Below are positions 46,134 to 56,634 of a DNA stretch of 64,000 bases, piece after piece. The DNA is taken from NCBI GenBank assembly GCA_021527695.1, contig JAKFAO010000008.1:558001-622000 (forward strand), given 5' to 3'. Every line of letters starts with the position of its first letter. Position 1 is the stretch's first letter. This DNA is from Naematelia aurantialba. Its lineage: Eukaryota > Basidiomycota > Tremellomycetes > Tremellales > Naemateliaceae. Both the position numbers and the translations under genes were made by a program. The notes below the pieces were generated by a model, which had not been told where the DNA came from, did not search any database, and saw only the letters and a program-made list of their open reading frames with translations.

Positions 46134-46616
46134 GTTGGCTGATTGAGCCAAGTCGACGCAGAGGTTGCGACGGAACAATTCGGCATGTGGGTCTATGTGT
46201 GACAGATGAGCGGGCTGTGCATGCTATGCCGTGGACATTTTAAAAGGTAGAATAGCGATGTATCCCGTGAAGTGGTGTGGTGCATGTTTTACATGGACGC
46301 CCCGGCATTCCGAACTTGCAACGCCTCCGCAACTGGTGCTGTCCCGGCGCGCACGGACACATATGAAGCGCTGCTTGGTCACTTGCGCAAGGCGCTTGAT
46401 GACGGTGGTCAAGCTGCGTCACAATACATCCCTCGACTGACGCTGGCAACAAGCCTAAAGCCTAAAATACTGCAGATTGGGCAAAAACTTACATGGGCAA
46501 GCATACCGGCTCGGCGTAAAGAGGACAGGACTGGGAAAATTTCCGTTCCACCGCACGGTCGAACGCTCAGACTACCCCGCTCCCACTCTTCTCTCTTCCT
46601 CGCATGCTCGTTACCC
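46134..46616. other. Convergent 3' intergenic region
   Basis: This lies between the stops of the Rds1-like gene and the aldo/keto reductase gene. No gene or strong repeat is seen. Confidence 0.5.
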
Positions 46617-48246
46617 CTAGGCAGCCTCTTCTTCCTTTGCCTTTTTTGCAACTTCCTCGTCACTGGCCCGCCCCGTGGTCGGGTCAATAGGCGTGGGGAA
46701 CGGCACGTAATCGACCAGCCCGGCGCTCTGCACCGACGGGTGCATCTGGTATCCAAACGTACGAGGGTCGAGGCCGAACTGGAGAAGCGATCAGTACTAG
46801 CCACTATGACTACGGAGCACGTACCTCTGCCATCGGCTGTCCGTAGTCGAATGGAAGAGCCTTTTCGATCGTCTTGATCTGTCCAGGCGTCAATTCAATG
46901 TCAAGCGCGCCGACGTTCGCTTCGAGGTGTCTGTGACGATTGGGTCAGCGTCTGCCTTGGAGAGACCGCTTGGACTCGGACTGGGCTGCGTCGAGGAAGA
47001 GATAGACGTACTCGACCTTGCGCCCTCCGATGATAGGGAACACATAGGGGTACTTGGACATCACATATGCCAGCGCGACGGCCGTGATACTCTCCACGCC
47101 GAGCTCATCGGCCACCGTCTCGAGCGCAGCCGACACCTACGGGTAAGCTGGACGGTCCCGCCCTCGAGCGCACCTTCTTGTCCTTTTCGGACAACTCGCC
47201 CTTGCTGCGTCCCTCGGTGGACTTGCCTTGGTCCTTCTTGCGCTGGAAGAGGCCCTGGCCAATCGCACCCCACGGCGCGATACCCATCCCCTCTGTGATG
47301 CACATCGGGAGGATATCGCGCTCAATGTCCCGCGCCGCAGCAGACCAGCGGCCCTGGTAGAGTACCTTGACGAGTCAGTGAGGACCACGGAGCGCAACGC
47401 GGGACAACGGAACACGCACGAAAGGCGCCAGACCGTGGTTCCTGGCGTACTCGTTTGCGCGCGAGATGACCCATGCAGGCGTGTCCGATGCGCCGAGATA
47501 CAGTACTGCCGTCAGCTCTGCTTTGGCACGACGGCGCACCTTTCCCAGCTTTGACGAGGTTGTTCAGGCCTTGCATCACCTCTGGTACCGGTGTCGTCCA
47601 GTCCCACCAGTGGATGTCTGAGGCCACACCGTTAGCCCGAAAGCAATTGCACATCTGTGCGTATGTGTGTATGTGTACGTGTGAGGAGACGAAGACCCAC
47701 AGAGCACGTCCACGTAGCTGGTCTTGAGCTTCTTCAGGCTCGCTTCGAGCGAGTTGAACATGCTCTTGTAGCTGTTCCCGGCCCTGTTGACCTGGAGAGG
47801 ATGCTTGTCCACCTGGCCTGACATGTAGTTGCCAGTGTACTTTGTGGCGATCACCAGCTGTGTTCGCCGTGAGCTTCAACCGGCGCGCTATTGACTCTCA
47901 AACGCGCTCACGTCGTCACGGACTCCGCGTTCAGTAAGCCAGTCGCCGATCCACTCTTCGCTCTGGCCCTGCTGGTACCCGTTCCTGCATGGCGCGTCAG
48001 TTCGCCCGTCTGGGCACGCATGTCGGCTGACGTCCGATTCGCCACTCACGCAGTGTCGATGTAGTTCCCTCCCAGGCCGTAGTAAGTGTCCAGCAGGCTG
48101 AAAGCCTGTTCTTTTGAGATCGTGCCTAGGCCAGGCGACTTGTTGCCCAGCGACATGGCGCCCAGCTGCAGCGGAGACACGCGCAGGCCGCAGTTTGGCC
48201 CGAGGATGCGGTACCGACCCAGCTTGGAAGGGGGAGGAAGCGCCAT
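46617..48246 (-). CDS. Aldo/keto reductase, aryl-alcohol dehydrogenase (AAD) type
   Basis: ATG 48246 begins [20 protein letters not shown], with [10 protein letters not shown]. The catalytic tetrad is visible across exons: [17 protein letters not shown] (Asp and Tyr), VVIATKYTG (Lys) and VDVLYIHWWDW (His). The NADPH pocket follows with [14 protein letters not shown] and [13 protein letters not shown]. The C-terminus is rich in Lys/Glu/Ala and ends at 46617-46619. AAD-type reductases interconvert aromatic or aliphatic aldehydes and alcohols with NADP(H). About seven introns; one includes a TGTG/TATG microsatellite near 47660. It is head to head with the dioxygenase gene, so co-expression is likely. 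The acid reductase 16 kb to the left would produce its type of substrate. Confidence 0.9.
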
Positions 48247-48734
48247 TTTTCAATGATATGCACAATAATCAAACAGAGAGGCGCTACGGAGCGTCACCCA
48301 CTGTCTCATCCCGCTATTATACTCGTACACTCTCTTTCCATCGTATCCGCCGAGAGAAATGCAGCGATCCCGGATCATTTAGCAGTGGAGGCCACGTGGT
48401 CGTGGCACGTGGAAGAGTGGAGGCCCGGCGTGACGGTCACCGGAGAACCACGGGATTCCCCGTGGCTGGGGGTCACGTGGCCGCGAATGCGGGGTTCGCG
48501 GGGTGGGGATATACGCTGGAAATACGGGGTCGTTGACTGTTGTCTCGTGAATCCGGTCTTCGGCAGCATCGACCGGCGAGTAGGGAGGGACAAGGCTGTG
48601 GTGGGATGGTATATACATGTCGCCAGTGACTGCGTGTATAAGCGTCGCAGTCCCCGCGATTCACTACATAACTTGTTCTGGACACTCGCTGAACTGAACC
48701 TCAACTCCCAAGAGCCGTAGTCGAGTCTGCAGTC
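48247..48734. promoter_or_regulatory. Bidirectional promoter with three CACGTG boxes and two perfect palindromes
   Basis: CACGTG occurs at 48393-48398, 48406-48411 and 48474-48479, a site for bHLH factors such as Cbf1 or Pho4. CCACGGG/CCCGTGG (48448-48454 and 48459-48465) and CCGCGAA/TTCGCGG (48481-48487 and 48495-48501) are exact inverted repeats. TATATA near 48610-48615 and GTGTATAAG near 48633-48641 suit the rightward gene. TATAAT at 48321-48316 suits the leftward gene. Confidence 0.6.
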
Positions 48735-50343
48735 ATGTTCGAGTACAAGCACCTGACGCCCGAGGAGCGCGCGCACTTTGTCGAGCACGGATGGCTGCGG
48801 GTGGAGAACGCCATTGCGCCCAAATACCTGAACGAGTGGATGGAGAACCTGTGGGTCCGCCTAGGGTGGGACGAGTACGACAAGTCCACTTGGACCGAGG
48901 AGTACCTCAAGATGCCTCGGCACCGCGAGGTCCCAGTCGCCGAATTCTGCCCCGAGGCATGGGCCAAGATGTGCGAGATTGTCGGTGGCGAAGACCGCAT
49001 CGATCCGGTCAGGGAGCGATACTACGGCGACCAGTTTATCTGCAACTTTGGCAAGGAGGTCCAGCCGGAACAGGCTCCGTCAGAGTACAAAGGCTGGCAC
49101 ACTGACAATGACTGGTATGTCGTGGAGAACAGCGCCGAACCCGACCCCTAAGAAATCACTACACCACGCTGCGGCGTTGTGCTTGACGTCTCCAGTCGTG
49201 TATCGGCGGACGGGCACTGACTCACACCCTCAGGTACCGCCAGTTCCTCGATTCGAGCGGCAACGCCCTGACCGTCATCTGCTGCTTCACCGACACCCCG
49301 CGTCGTGGCGGCGGTACCGCCCTCGCCGAAGACGGCATCAAGAGTGAGTGGTGCCGCTGCTCGCCACATGTCTGCGTCTGTGGATATATTCGCCACTTGT
49401 CTGCGATTTGTGCAGCTGCTTGGCACATGTCTACCTTTGGCGTGGCACCTCCTGGCGCCTCTGATAGGCAAAGCTGATCGTGGCAGAGCTGTGTGAGACG
49501 TTCTACGAGCACCCCGAGGGGATGGACCCAGCATTCCCGAGAGGCCTGTACGACCACTGCAAGTCATGCAAGACTTACGCACATGTCGAGGGCAAGGCCG
49601 GTGACATATTCATCACGCATGGGATGCTGCCGCACAGCCAATCACCCAACTACCTCCACTATGCACGGGTGATCACCAACCCGCACGTCAACCTCAGCGA
49701 GCCGTTCAACCTCAACCGCGCAGATGGCGACTACGTGAGTCTCCCCTCGGTCCTCTTCTCACCGATTCACATACCCACCACACTCACAAGCCATTTACCC
49801 CTTCCTTCTCTTGCCCACGTCCGTCCCATCAATGGTTGTCCCATACTCTACTTGTCTCATGTCTCCACAACATCATTCCATGGTTCGACAACGCATTCAT
49901 TATTCTTTCCAGTGGCCGTCCCGTCTTTTCAGACTACATCGGACACGTCGCTGATACCCGTTCAGTCACTATGCGAGCAGGTCATCCTGCATGCGCTCGG
50001 TCGCGATTCGGTCCCGGAGTACAAGCCGACCCGAGACCGACTGGCCTTCTACCCCCGCACAGCATTCTTCAAGCGCGAGAAAGTCGTTCCAGAGCTGCAG
50101 CGCATGCTCGCTGATGCCGAGCGGCGGGGGCTTCCGTGTTCCAGTGTCGACAGCGTGTACCTTCGCGGCGAAGAGGCGATCCGGGAACACGAGAAGCGAA
50201 ACGGGTACGACAAGGAGTTTGGACCCAACGGCGTCGCATCGACGCTGAATGACGAGAGCCCGTACCTCCCTGGCCCTGAGCTGAGGAGACATGACGTCCT
50301 GCACGACAAGTTGCCAGTGACGCTGTCTGTTGCTGCGACCTAA
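48735..50343 (+). CDS. Phytanoyl-CoA dioxygenase-like Fe(II)/2-oxoglutarate oxygenase
   Basis: ATG 48735 starts with FVEHGWLRVENAIAPKYLNE, the usual PhyH N-terminal motif. The metal-binding HxD is in KGWHTDNDWYRQFLD, and the distal His is probably within THGMLPHSQSPN, followed by the 2-oxoglutarate-binding Arg in HYARVITN. Between them are TVICCFTDTPRRGGGTALAE, the typical jelly-roll strand and turn. Introns at about 49113-49233, 49346-49485 and 49735-49969. The C-terminal 120 residues are hydrophilic. It stops at 50341-50343. The family hydroxylates lipids, small metabolites or secondary products; no substrate is implied. The promoter is shared with the aldo/keto reductase. Confidence 0.85.
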
Positions 50344-50571
50344 GGGGGAATGAGGCGGGCTGTACTGTATGGGTATTGATGCATGTTGTTGCCAGCTTGC
50401 TCGTCAGTGGTGCACTAGTCCAACGAGGGTGGTGTGTCATTCTGATGACTAGCATATCGCGTGCCATCAAGCATCGGACTTGTCCGCATTCACTTTGGAG
50501 CGAGATTTCTGCATTGTCTATCTATCTTGTGGGGTATTCTGCTCGCAATACGATCAGTCCAACAACGACCA

Positions 50572-53500
50572 ATGTCGGCACCACCGACTGAGCGCACGCC
50601 GCTTGTGCCGTCCCCGTCTGCTGAAGATGGCGTGGACAATGTCGCACCAGAAGATGCCGAGGAGGAGCACTACAACCTCGCCGGACTGGGTCGTGCGGAT
50701 TTCTGGATCCTCGTGAGCTGGGCTCACATCGTGTGACCTCGCCCACGCTGGGTAGAGCGGGCACGCCTCGAGCATCGCTGATCAGGCTAGTGTATATCCG
50801 TGTGGATGTGTGCTTTCCTCGGTGCACTTGACGGGACCATTGGTAAGTCGTCGCGCCGTTGATCGCATCTCTTCCTAGCTAGGACAGGGACGACGACCAC
50901 ACCAGGGCGACTGTAAGCTAACGAGGGACAGTCGCGACGCTGCTTGGATCCATCTCGTCCTCATTCTACGCTACAAATCTCTCCTCTTGGCTTGGCACTT
51001 CGTAGTATGTCCCCTCCCCCTCCTTATCTGTCTTCCCTTCGGTGGAGAAGGAGAGAAGGAGAGAAGGAGAGAAGGAGAGAAGGAGAGAAGGAGAGAAGGA
51101 GAGAAGGAGAGAAGGAGAGAAGGAGAGAAGGAGAGAAGGAGAGAAGGAGAGAAGGAGAGAAGGAGAGAAGGAGAGAAGGAGAGAAGGAAAGAAGGAAAGA
51201 AGAAGAGAAGAAGAGAAAGAAAGCACTAACAGCATGCTGACTCGATCAGCATGTTGTCAGTGTGTTGCTTCACGCCCATCTACGGGCGGCTGTGTAACAT
51301 CATCGGCCGACGAGCCACCCTGCTCATCGCTCTGGCCATATTCGGTGAGTCCGAGTCGGAGACCGTTGTGCGAGACTCGACGAGCCAGCAAGTTACTTGA
51401 TGGGGTCGCACGTTACGGGACGAGCTACCTAGCACGAAACTGGATCAACTAGGGCTGGCTGACACCGGCGACTTGGTAGGAGTCGGGAATGCGCTCTGTG
51501 CCGTCGCACCGAATATGCAGTTCTTGATTGCCGCGCGCGCGTTTGCAGGCCTCGGCGGCGGTGGGCTGGCTACCAGTGAGTTGCAGCTGCATCTGGTACA
51601 GAGAGACGTGATCGGGACTGAAGCGGCATAGCGTGTAGCACGGTCATGTCGGACCTCGTTCCGATGTGAGTCTTATTCGTAGCGTCTAGATATCTCGACG
51701 TCTAGCTATCTAGATCTCCTGACCTATAAATACCCAGACCTCCAGACCTACAAATATCCAGACCTCCAGACACCTAGATGGGCAGACCTCTTGCGCCCAG
51801 TGTCTGCAAGCGGACGCTGTGCTGACATTGCAGAACTCACCGAGGCATCTTCCAGGGCTACGCCAACATCATGTTTGGCCTCGGCTCAGCGTGAGCGTCT
51901 CCTCCCCCTCCCCTGGTTGGGCACTTTCTCCCTCCCGCTCCTTCCGTTTTGTCTCGCTCACCGACTAGTTTCGGCGCCCCTGTTGGCGGATTCATCAACG
52001 ATTACCTCGGATGGCGATGGGCGTTCCTCTTCCAGGTGAGTGGGCTGTCCCCCTGCCTCCGAGAGCTCCGGCGGTGTCCCTCTGGCTGCGCTAAATCCTG
52101 TCATAGCTCCCGATCTTCGTCGTTGCATTCGTCATGATTCACCTCAAGGTGCGATACACCGTTGCCGAGAAGACCGGCGGTCCAAGAGACCAGACGGCGT
52201 GGCAGGCGCTCAAGCGTATCGATTTCCTCGGCAGCTTACTACTCGCTGGCTGGCTCGGGTCCGCCCTCGTCGCCATCTCGCTCAAGACGAGCTCGACGGC
52301 CGCCGACGCCTACGCCTGGTCAGACCCACTTATTACTGGTCTGTTCGTGGCGAGTGCCGTGTTGTTTGTAGTGTTCCTCTTGGTCGAACTTAAATTCGCC
52401 GCCGAGCCTGTCATGCCGTTTGAGCTGCTCCATCGCCCTACGCCTATCGCTATCGCCACTAACAATTTCCTCATCTCCGTCGCCATCTATGGCGTGGTAC
52501 GTAGCCTTTATTCTCCGCCCCTTCTTTCGACCTGTCGTCCTGAGTCTCTACTTGCCGACCTCGACGAGATCTCTTAACCTCGCTTCCAGATGCCAGTGCC
52601 TGTGCCGAAATAATCCCCCTCGCTGTTGCTCCAATGTCGTGGAGTAAGCAGATATGCTGATTTAACGGCGTAAACAGCTCTACTCGGTACCCCTCTTCCT
52701 AACGACCGTACGAGAAATGTCATCCGCCAACGCCGGTGGACACATGATGCCGAGCTCCGTGGCCGGCACTCTCGGCTCCATTGGCGTCGGTTTCGTTGTC
52801 CGCTATACGGGCCGATACTACTGGCTTACTATCTGGACCGGGGCAGCAGCAATTGTGGGCACAGCGTTGTTGGCGACTTGGTCTGTCGATACGCCGGATC
52901 ACATGCTTTGGTGGAATATGACCCCATTCACCTTCTCCGCGGGCAAGTTGCTTCTTTGCCCCTTCCCGCCTCACAGACTTGCCTTCCACCTCTCCCCGTC
53001 CGCCTCCGTCCTCCGTCCCATTCTCTTTCAACAAGTTCTGTGCTCACACTGGGCACCGCTGCAATTCTGGAGCTAGGGAGACATACTGACGATCGCAGGC
53101 GCCGTTACTACGCTCACCGTCGTCGCATTGATCGCAGATGTGGGGCGCGAGCACGTCGCAGTAGCCACTAGCTGTACGTTTGTGTCAGCGGTGCTGTCGA
53201 CAGTGCTGACGAGGCAGTGTCTTATGTCTTCCGCACAACGGGTCAAGTGCTTGGTGTATCCCTCACCGGAGCGCTCACTCAGGCCATACTTCAGAAACAG
53301 CTGTCTGCGCGGATCACTGGCCCAGACGCCGAGAAGGTGCGTGGCAGCTCTTGTTTCAAACCTCAGCCTTCGGTTATGCAGACTAGTTCATTATTTCCCT
53401 TCTGCACCCCGTCCGTCCCTCTCTGCTCCCCTTTAAGTTCCGTCCCTCACCTCTCTTTCTCCCGCTTCCTCCTCTCTGCCACGCATACGAGTCCCGGTCC

Positions 53501-53786
53501 AATGGCCTCTCGTCCCCAAGGCCGAAGCAGAACGAGACCGAGGTCATCCCGCTAACTGACCTCACAGATCATCGCGCTCATCCGTGAATCGTCCGACGCG
53601 ATCCAAAATCTCCCAGTCGCGCTCAAGGCAGCCGCCATCGTGTCTTACGAAAAGGCCATCCACGCGGTCTTTGTGGTGTGCGTTGTGGTGTGTGTGTTGC
53701 AGCTTGTGGTGGTGTTGGGTCTGAAAGAGGTGGATATGCGGCCGCCGCCGCCTGTCAAGCTGGACGAGGAAGAAGAGACGGTGTGA
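50572..53786 (+). CDS. MFS drug/amino-acid:proton antiporter, DHA2 (Vba/Mfs1-like) family
   Basis: ATG 50572 starts an acidic cytosolic N-terminus of about 45 residues. Exons then give VWMCAFLGALDGTIVATLLG (with the D1 LDxTIV motif), MLSVCCFTPIYGRLCNIIGR (motif A), LIAARAFAGLGGGGLATCST, RGIFQGYANIMFGLGSAFGA with PVGGFINDYLGWRWAFLFQL (motif C/D2 region of DHA2), then later helices IGVGFVVRYTGRYYWL and VFRTTGQVLGVSLTGALTQA. Fourteen transmembrane helices are expected. The tail ends with an acidic EEEE stretch and TGA 53784-53786. These carriers export drugs or secondary metabolites, or load amino acids into vacuoles. About a dozen introns, two with tandem repeats. Confidence 0.85.
51045..51188 (+). 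repeat. (GAGAAGGA)n, 18 perfect units, in an MFS intron
   Basis: Eighteen identical 8-bp purine-only units lie between the donor at about 51003 and the acceptor before CATGTTGTCAG near 51250. The tract is strictly polypurine on the coding strand and could form a triplex. Confidence 0.95.
51683..51785 (+). repeat. Degenerate CTAGA/CCAGAC-type repeat in an MFS intron
   Basis: Variants of GTCTAGATATCT, TATCTAGATCTC and ACCTCCAGACC with AAATA(T/C)CCAGAC alternate in a loose 10-20-bp period. A similar TCTAGAC-rich stretch recurs at 58524-58620. Confidence 0.6.
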
Positions 53787-55156
53787 TCGTTTGATCTGCG
53801 GAATACCTTCTGGCCGGGGTGGGGGCGGGGCGGGGCGTCCCGTTTCCAGAGGCGAAGATCCGTGAGGTGCATCTCTACAGGTGATTGTCTGGGATTGGAA
53901 TGGATAGATTTAGATATCGTGAGGTCTTGTGGCATATATGTCGATCAGTATGGCTCCTCTGGTCTCTTGTTGATGTATCGATGCAACCAGAGCATCGTTG
54001 TTCGTGCATCTAGAACAGTCCATGTCTCCGCCTCGTGGCGATGGGGATATACCCGAGGTACTGTGCACGGATCAGCACTGGTGAGCCGAAATAGGAACAG
54101 ACGGTGCTCGAAAGACCGGGCAAGCTGAAACGCTAACTCGTCGAAACGGCCATTGTTCGTTCCCGAGACAAGGTCCGTGTGTCACCGTACCAGTTGCACG
54201 GGCCGCTGCGCCTTCTGCATTTGGCCTTTGACCTTTGTTTGGACTCTGACTCTAGACTCGTCGATGGCCCATGGTCAGCGACGGACATGCTCCTCAGCCG
54301 AGCACAGCCAAGTTATCATCATTCAATAATAACAATAACAACAACGACGTATGCATAGGCAACATGGAACACGTAACACGTAACACACATGTTCCCTCCT
54401 CCCTCTCTCCTCCTCCCTCTCTCCTCCTCCCTCCCTCCTCCACCCTCAGCCATCACCCACGCGGCCGCGATCCGGGTATAGATTGGATATGAGCCCGGAC
54501 GACAAAGGGCGTACCCCTTCTCCCGACCTCACGATCAGAAGCTCAGCGGCCGAGAAGCAAGGACCGCTACCTTCAAAGGGCCAGACCCTGATTCTCTTCT
54601 TTGATGGAAGGCATGCGTTTCATCCTTTCCATCAACTCTGGAAGCTTTGGGCGCTGGATCGACGCTGTGCGCCCTGTTTGCGACCGAGGCAAAGGCAGAA
54701 GCACAGGCACAAATGGGGTGGCCATGGTGTCCGTACCCCGAATACGGCGAAGACAACTGATGGCGTCGCGCTGTGCTGCTTGTCCTGCCCTGCGCGACTT
54801 GATGCCCGTCCTGCCCGTCCTGTCCACCCTGTCTACCCGGGCTGCTGCCCGTCTGCGCTGCCGCCTGCTGTGTGTGGTTGGAGGAAAGGGGTCAGAGGTG
54901 GGGTATGGTGTTTCCTCTTCCTTCGTCTGCGGCCGAGGCAAGTCGGGAGGTGCCCGGGAGCCCTCGCTCGTCCGTCCGCCTGCGTGTTGATCCTTGATCC
55001 CCATCATAAATTCTTCCAGCTTCCATCTCACCCACCACCCATTTACCTCACCGTCCTTACTCACCTGTGCTCTCTGCCGTGTGCTCCTGCTCTCGAGTTC
55101 TCAGAGTTCTCCACCTCTCGTATACTACACCACACCAGCCTCAAGTCACCCAAATA
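53787..55156. other. 1.37-kb intergenic region upstream of the CPL1-like gene
   Basis: No gene is supported. It holds a CT-rich block of CTCCTCCCTCT units at 54389-54445 and a long CT-rich leader before the ATG at 55157. A plus-strand frame of 224 codons (54483-55157) is low complexity and ends exactly at the next start; it is probably 5' UTR or promoter. Confidence 0.5.
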
Positions 55157-56255
55157 ATGTTCGTGCTCAAAGCCTTGATCTTCCTCATCTCACTCGCCGC
55201 ATCGGTGGCGGCTGTATCGCGACCGCAGCCTCAGCAAGGCGCGAGGGCTCTAGACGCACGACACGGGCCCAGGCGGATGGATTACGAGCGCGCCATTGCC
55301 GTTGCGTCTCATTCGCCCAGCGGCTCGTCCACCGCTCGTCGAGCTGTGAGTCGCCGCTTCTGATTTTCCTTGTCCCGCCTATTTGCTGTCGAGCCTGTTC
55401 TGTGTTCTCTTCCCTCCACAGTGATGGACGACGCGAGAGATGTGACGCCCCGCCCCCGCCACAGCCGCAGCCACCGTCAACACCCATGGCAACATTGGCA
55501 ACACAGACGTCGACGCTGACGATTTGATGCAGAAGCGCACGATCTTGCCCATGTCGCTGCCGCTCGGCGAGGAAGAGGACCTAGCCCGCTGCCCTGCTAG
55601 GATGATGGCCTGCCCCATCACGGCCGGCTCGACCGACTGGGAGTGGTGCGTCTCTCTTCCTTCTCCTTCCGTCTCCTTCCGTCTCCTTCCTTCTCCTTCC
55701 GTCTCCTTCCTTCTCCTTCCTTCTCCTTCCTTCTCCTTCCTTCTCCTTCCTTCTCCTTCTTCCTTCTTCCTTCTTCTCTCGCCCGTCTTTCTTGCCCGCT
55801 CCTGCTTCCTCCTGCATGTGTGCAGCAAAGCAAGAACGAGGAATAACCGGGACTGACGGCGCAGCGTCGCGCCCAAGGAAGACCTGTACTCGTGTGGCGG
55901 ATGTTCAACGCTCGGGTGAGTTCATTGACGGCGCGCCTGGCTTGGAATGGCGAGCCGGCGGTCGGTTCTGGGCAGTGGCTGACGAAACCTAGGACCGGCT
56001 TGGACTGTACATCCCTGCCTGGCGTCATGTCTGTCAGCTGCGATGTTGGCGCTTGCAAAGGTGATTATCATCCATCAGCGTCATCGTTCTCCTCCTTCTT
56101 TGCGCTCCATATCCACTCCTTCCTGGCTACTTGCCTTGCCGCCCGCGCCACTCAGGAAATCAGCGTCACCATGCTCACGGTGGGCAGTGCATTCATGCCA
56201 GCACGGCCACATCCTCGAGGGTGGCCACTGCGTCCCGACTTTCCTCTTGCAGTGA
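55157..56255 (+). CDS. Secreted Cys-rich PriA/CPL1-like protein
   Basis: ATG 55157 begins a signal peptide (MFVLKALIFLISLAASVAAV). After one or two introns come DVDADDLMQKR, then the PriA/CPL1 domain: RCPARMMACPITAGSTDWE, an intron with a 10-bp repeat, YSCGGCSTLG, TGLDCTSLPGVMSVSCDVGA with CK, and a final exon VHSCQHGHILEGGHC with stop at TGA 56253-56255. The CxxGxxACP, CGGC, DCT and CxxGxC spacing is that of the basidiomycete PriA family, named for a mushroom primordium protein. In Cryptococcus, CPL1 is linked to capsule and host response. Here it is only a homologue by domain. The junction after ARRA is uncertain: acceptors at about 55422 or 55464 are possible, and the second keeps the frame best. 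Confidence 0.8.
55661..55760 (+). repeat. Ten units of a 10-bp pyrimidine repeat, (T/G)TCTCCTTCC, in a CPL1-like intron
   Basis: Ten contiguous 10-bp units begin about 15 nt after the donor. The coding strand carries pyrimidines. They are followed by TTCTTCC variants. Confidence 0.9.
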
Positions 56256-56634
56256 TCGTGTCTTTACCCAGCACCATCAAGACTCCCGTCTGACCACTCC
56301 CACTCTCCACCCTCTGCCTCTTCAGTACGGACATTTTCAAGGACAATCAGAGTAGATAGTATCTGGATGGAGCGACGGTCGCGCTGGCAATCTGTTTCGC
56401 TGGATGCTGTATGCAGGATGTATTCTGGATGAATTTCGCATAGTAGACGCAGTTGAGCGATCCAGTCTCTGGTTGGAGCGGGTAATCGGCAGTTCGGCCC
56501 GACTATGGCGAATCTGCTGTACCATCCACGACCTTTTTTTTGGGTCTCGGACTCTGTCTTTGGTTTTTGATCTCTCTCAGTCTTGATACCCAGGAGCAGC
56601 TTGACGCCTCGAAAGCTGCATATATACCCGCAGC

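Noticed and set aside
51045..51188. Open frames through the GAGAAGGA repeat encoding EKERRREG repeats
   Set aside because: The 8-bp period opens all frames. The tract is inside an intron flanked by conserved exons.
54483..55157. 224-codon plus-strand frame before the CPL1-like gene
   Set aside because: Low-complexity, Pro/Arg-rich and CT-derived. It ends at the next ATG and fits a promoter or leader better.
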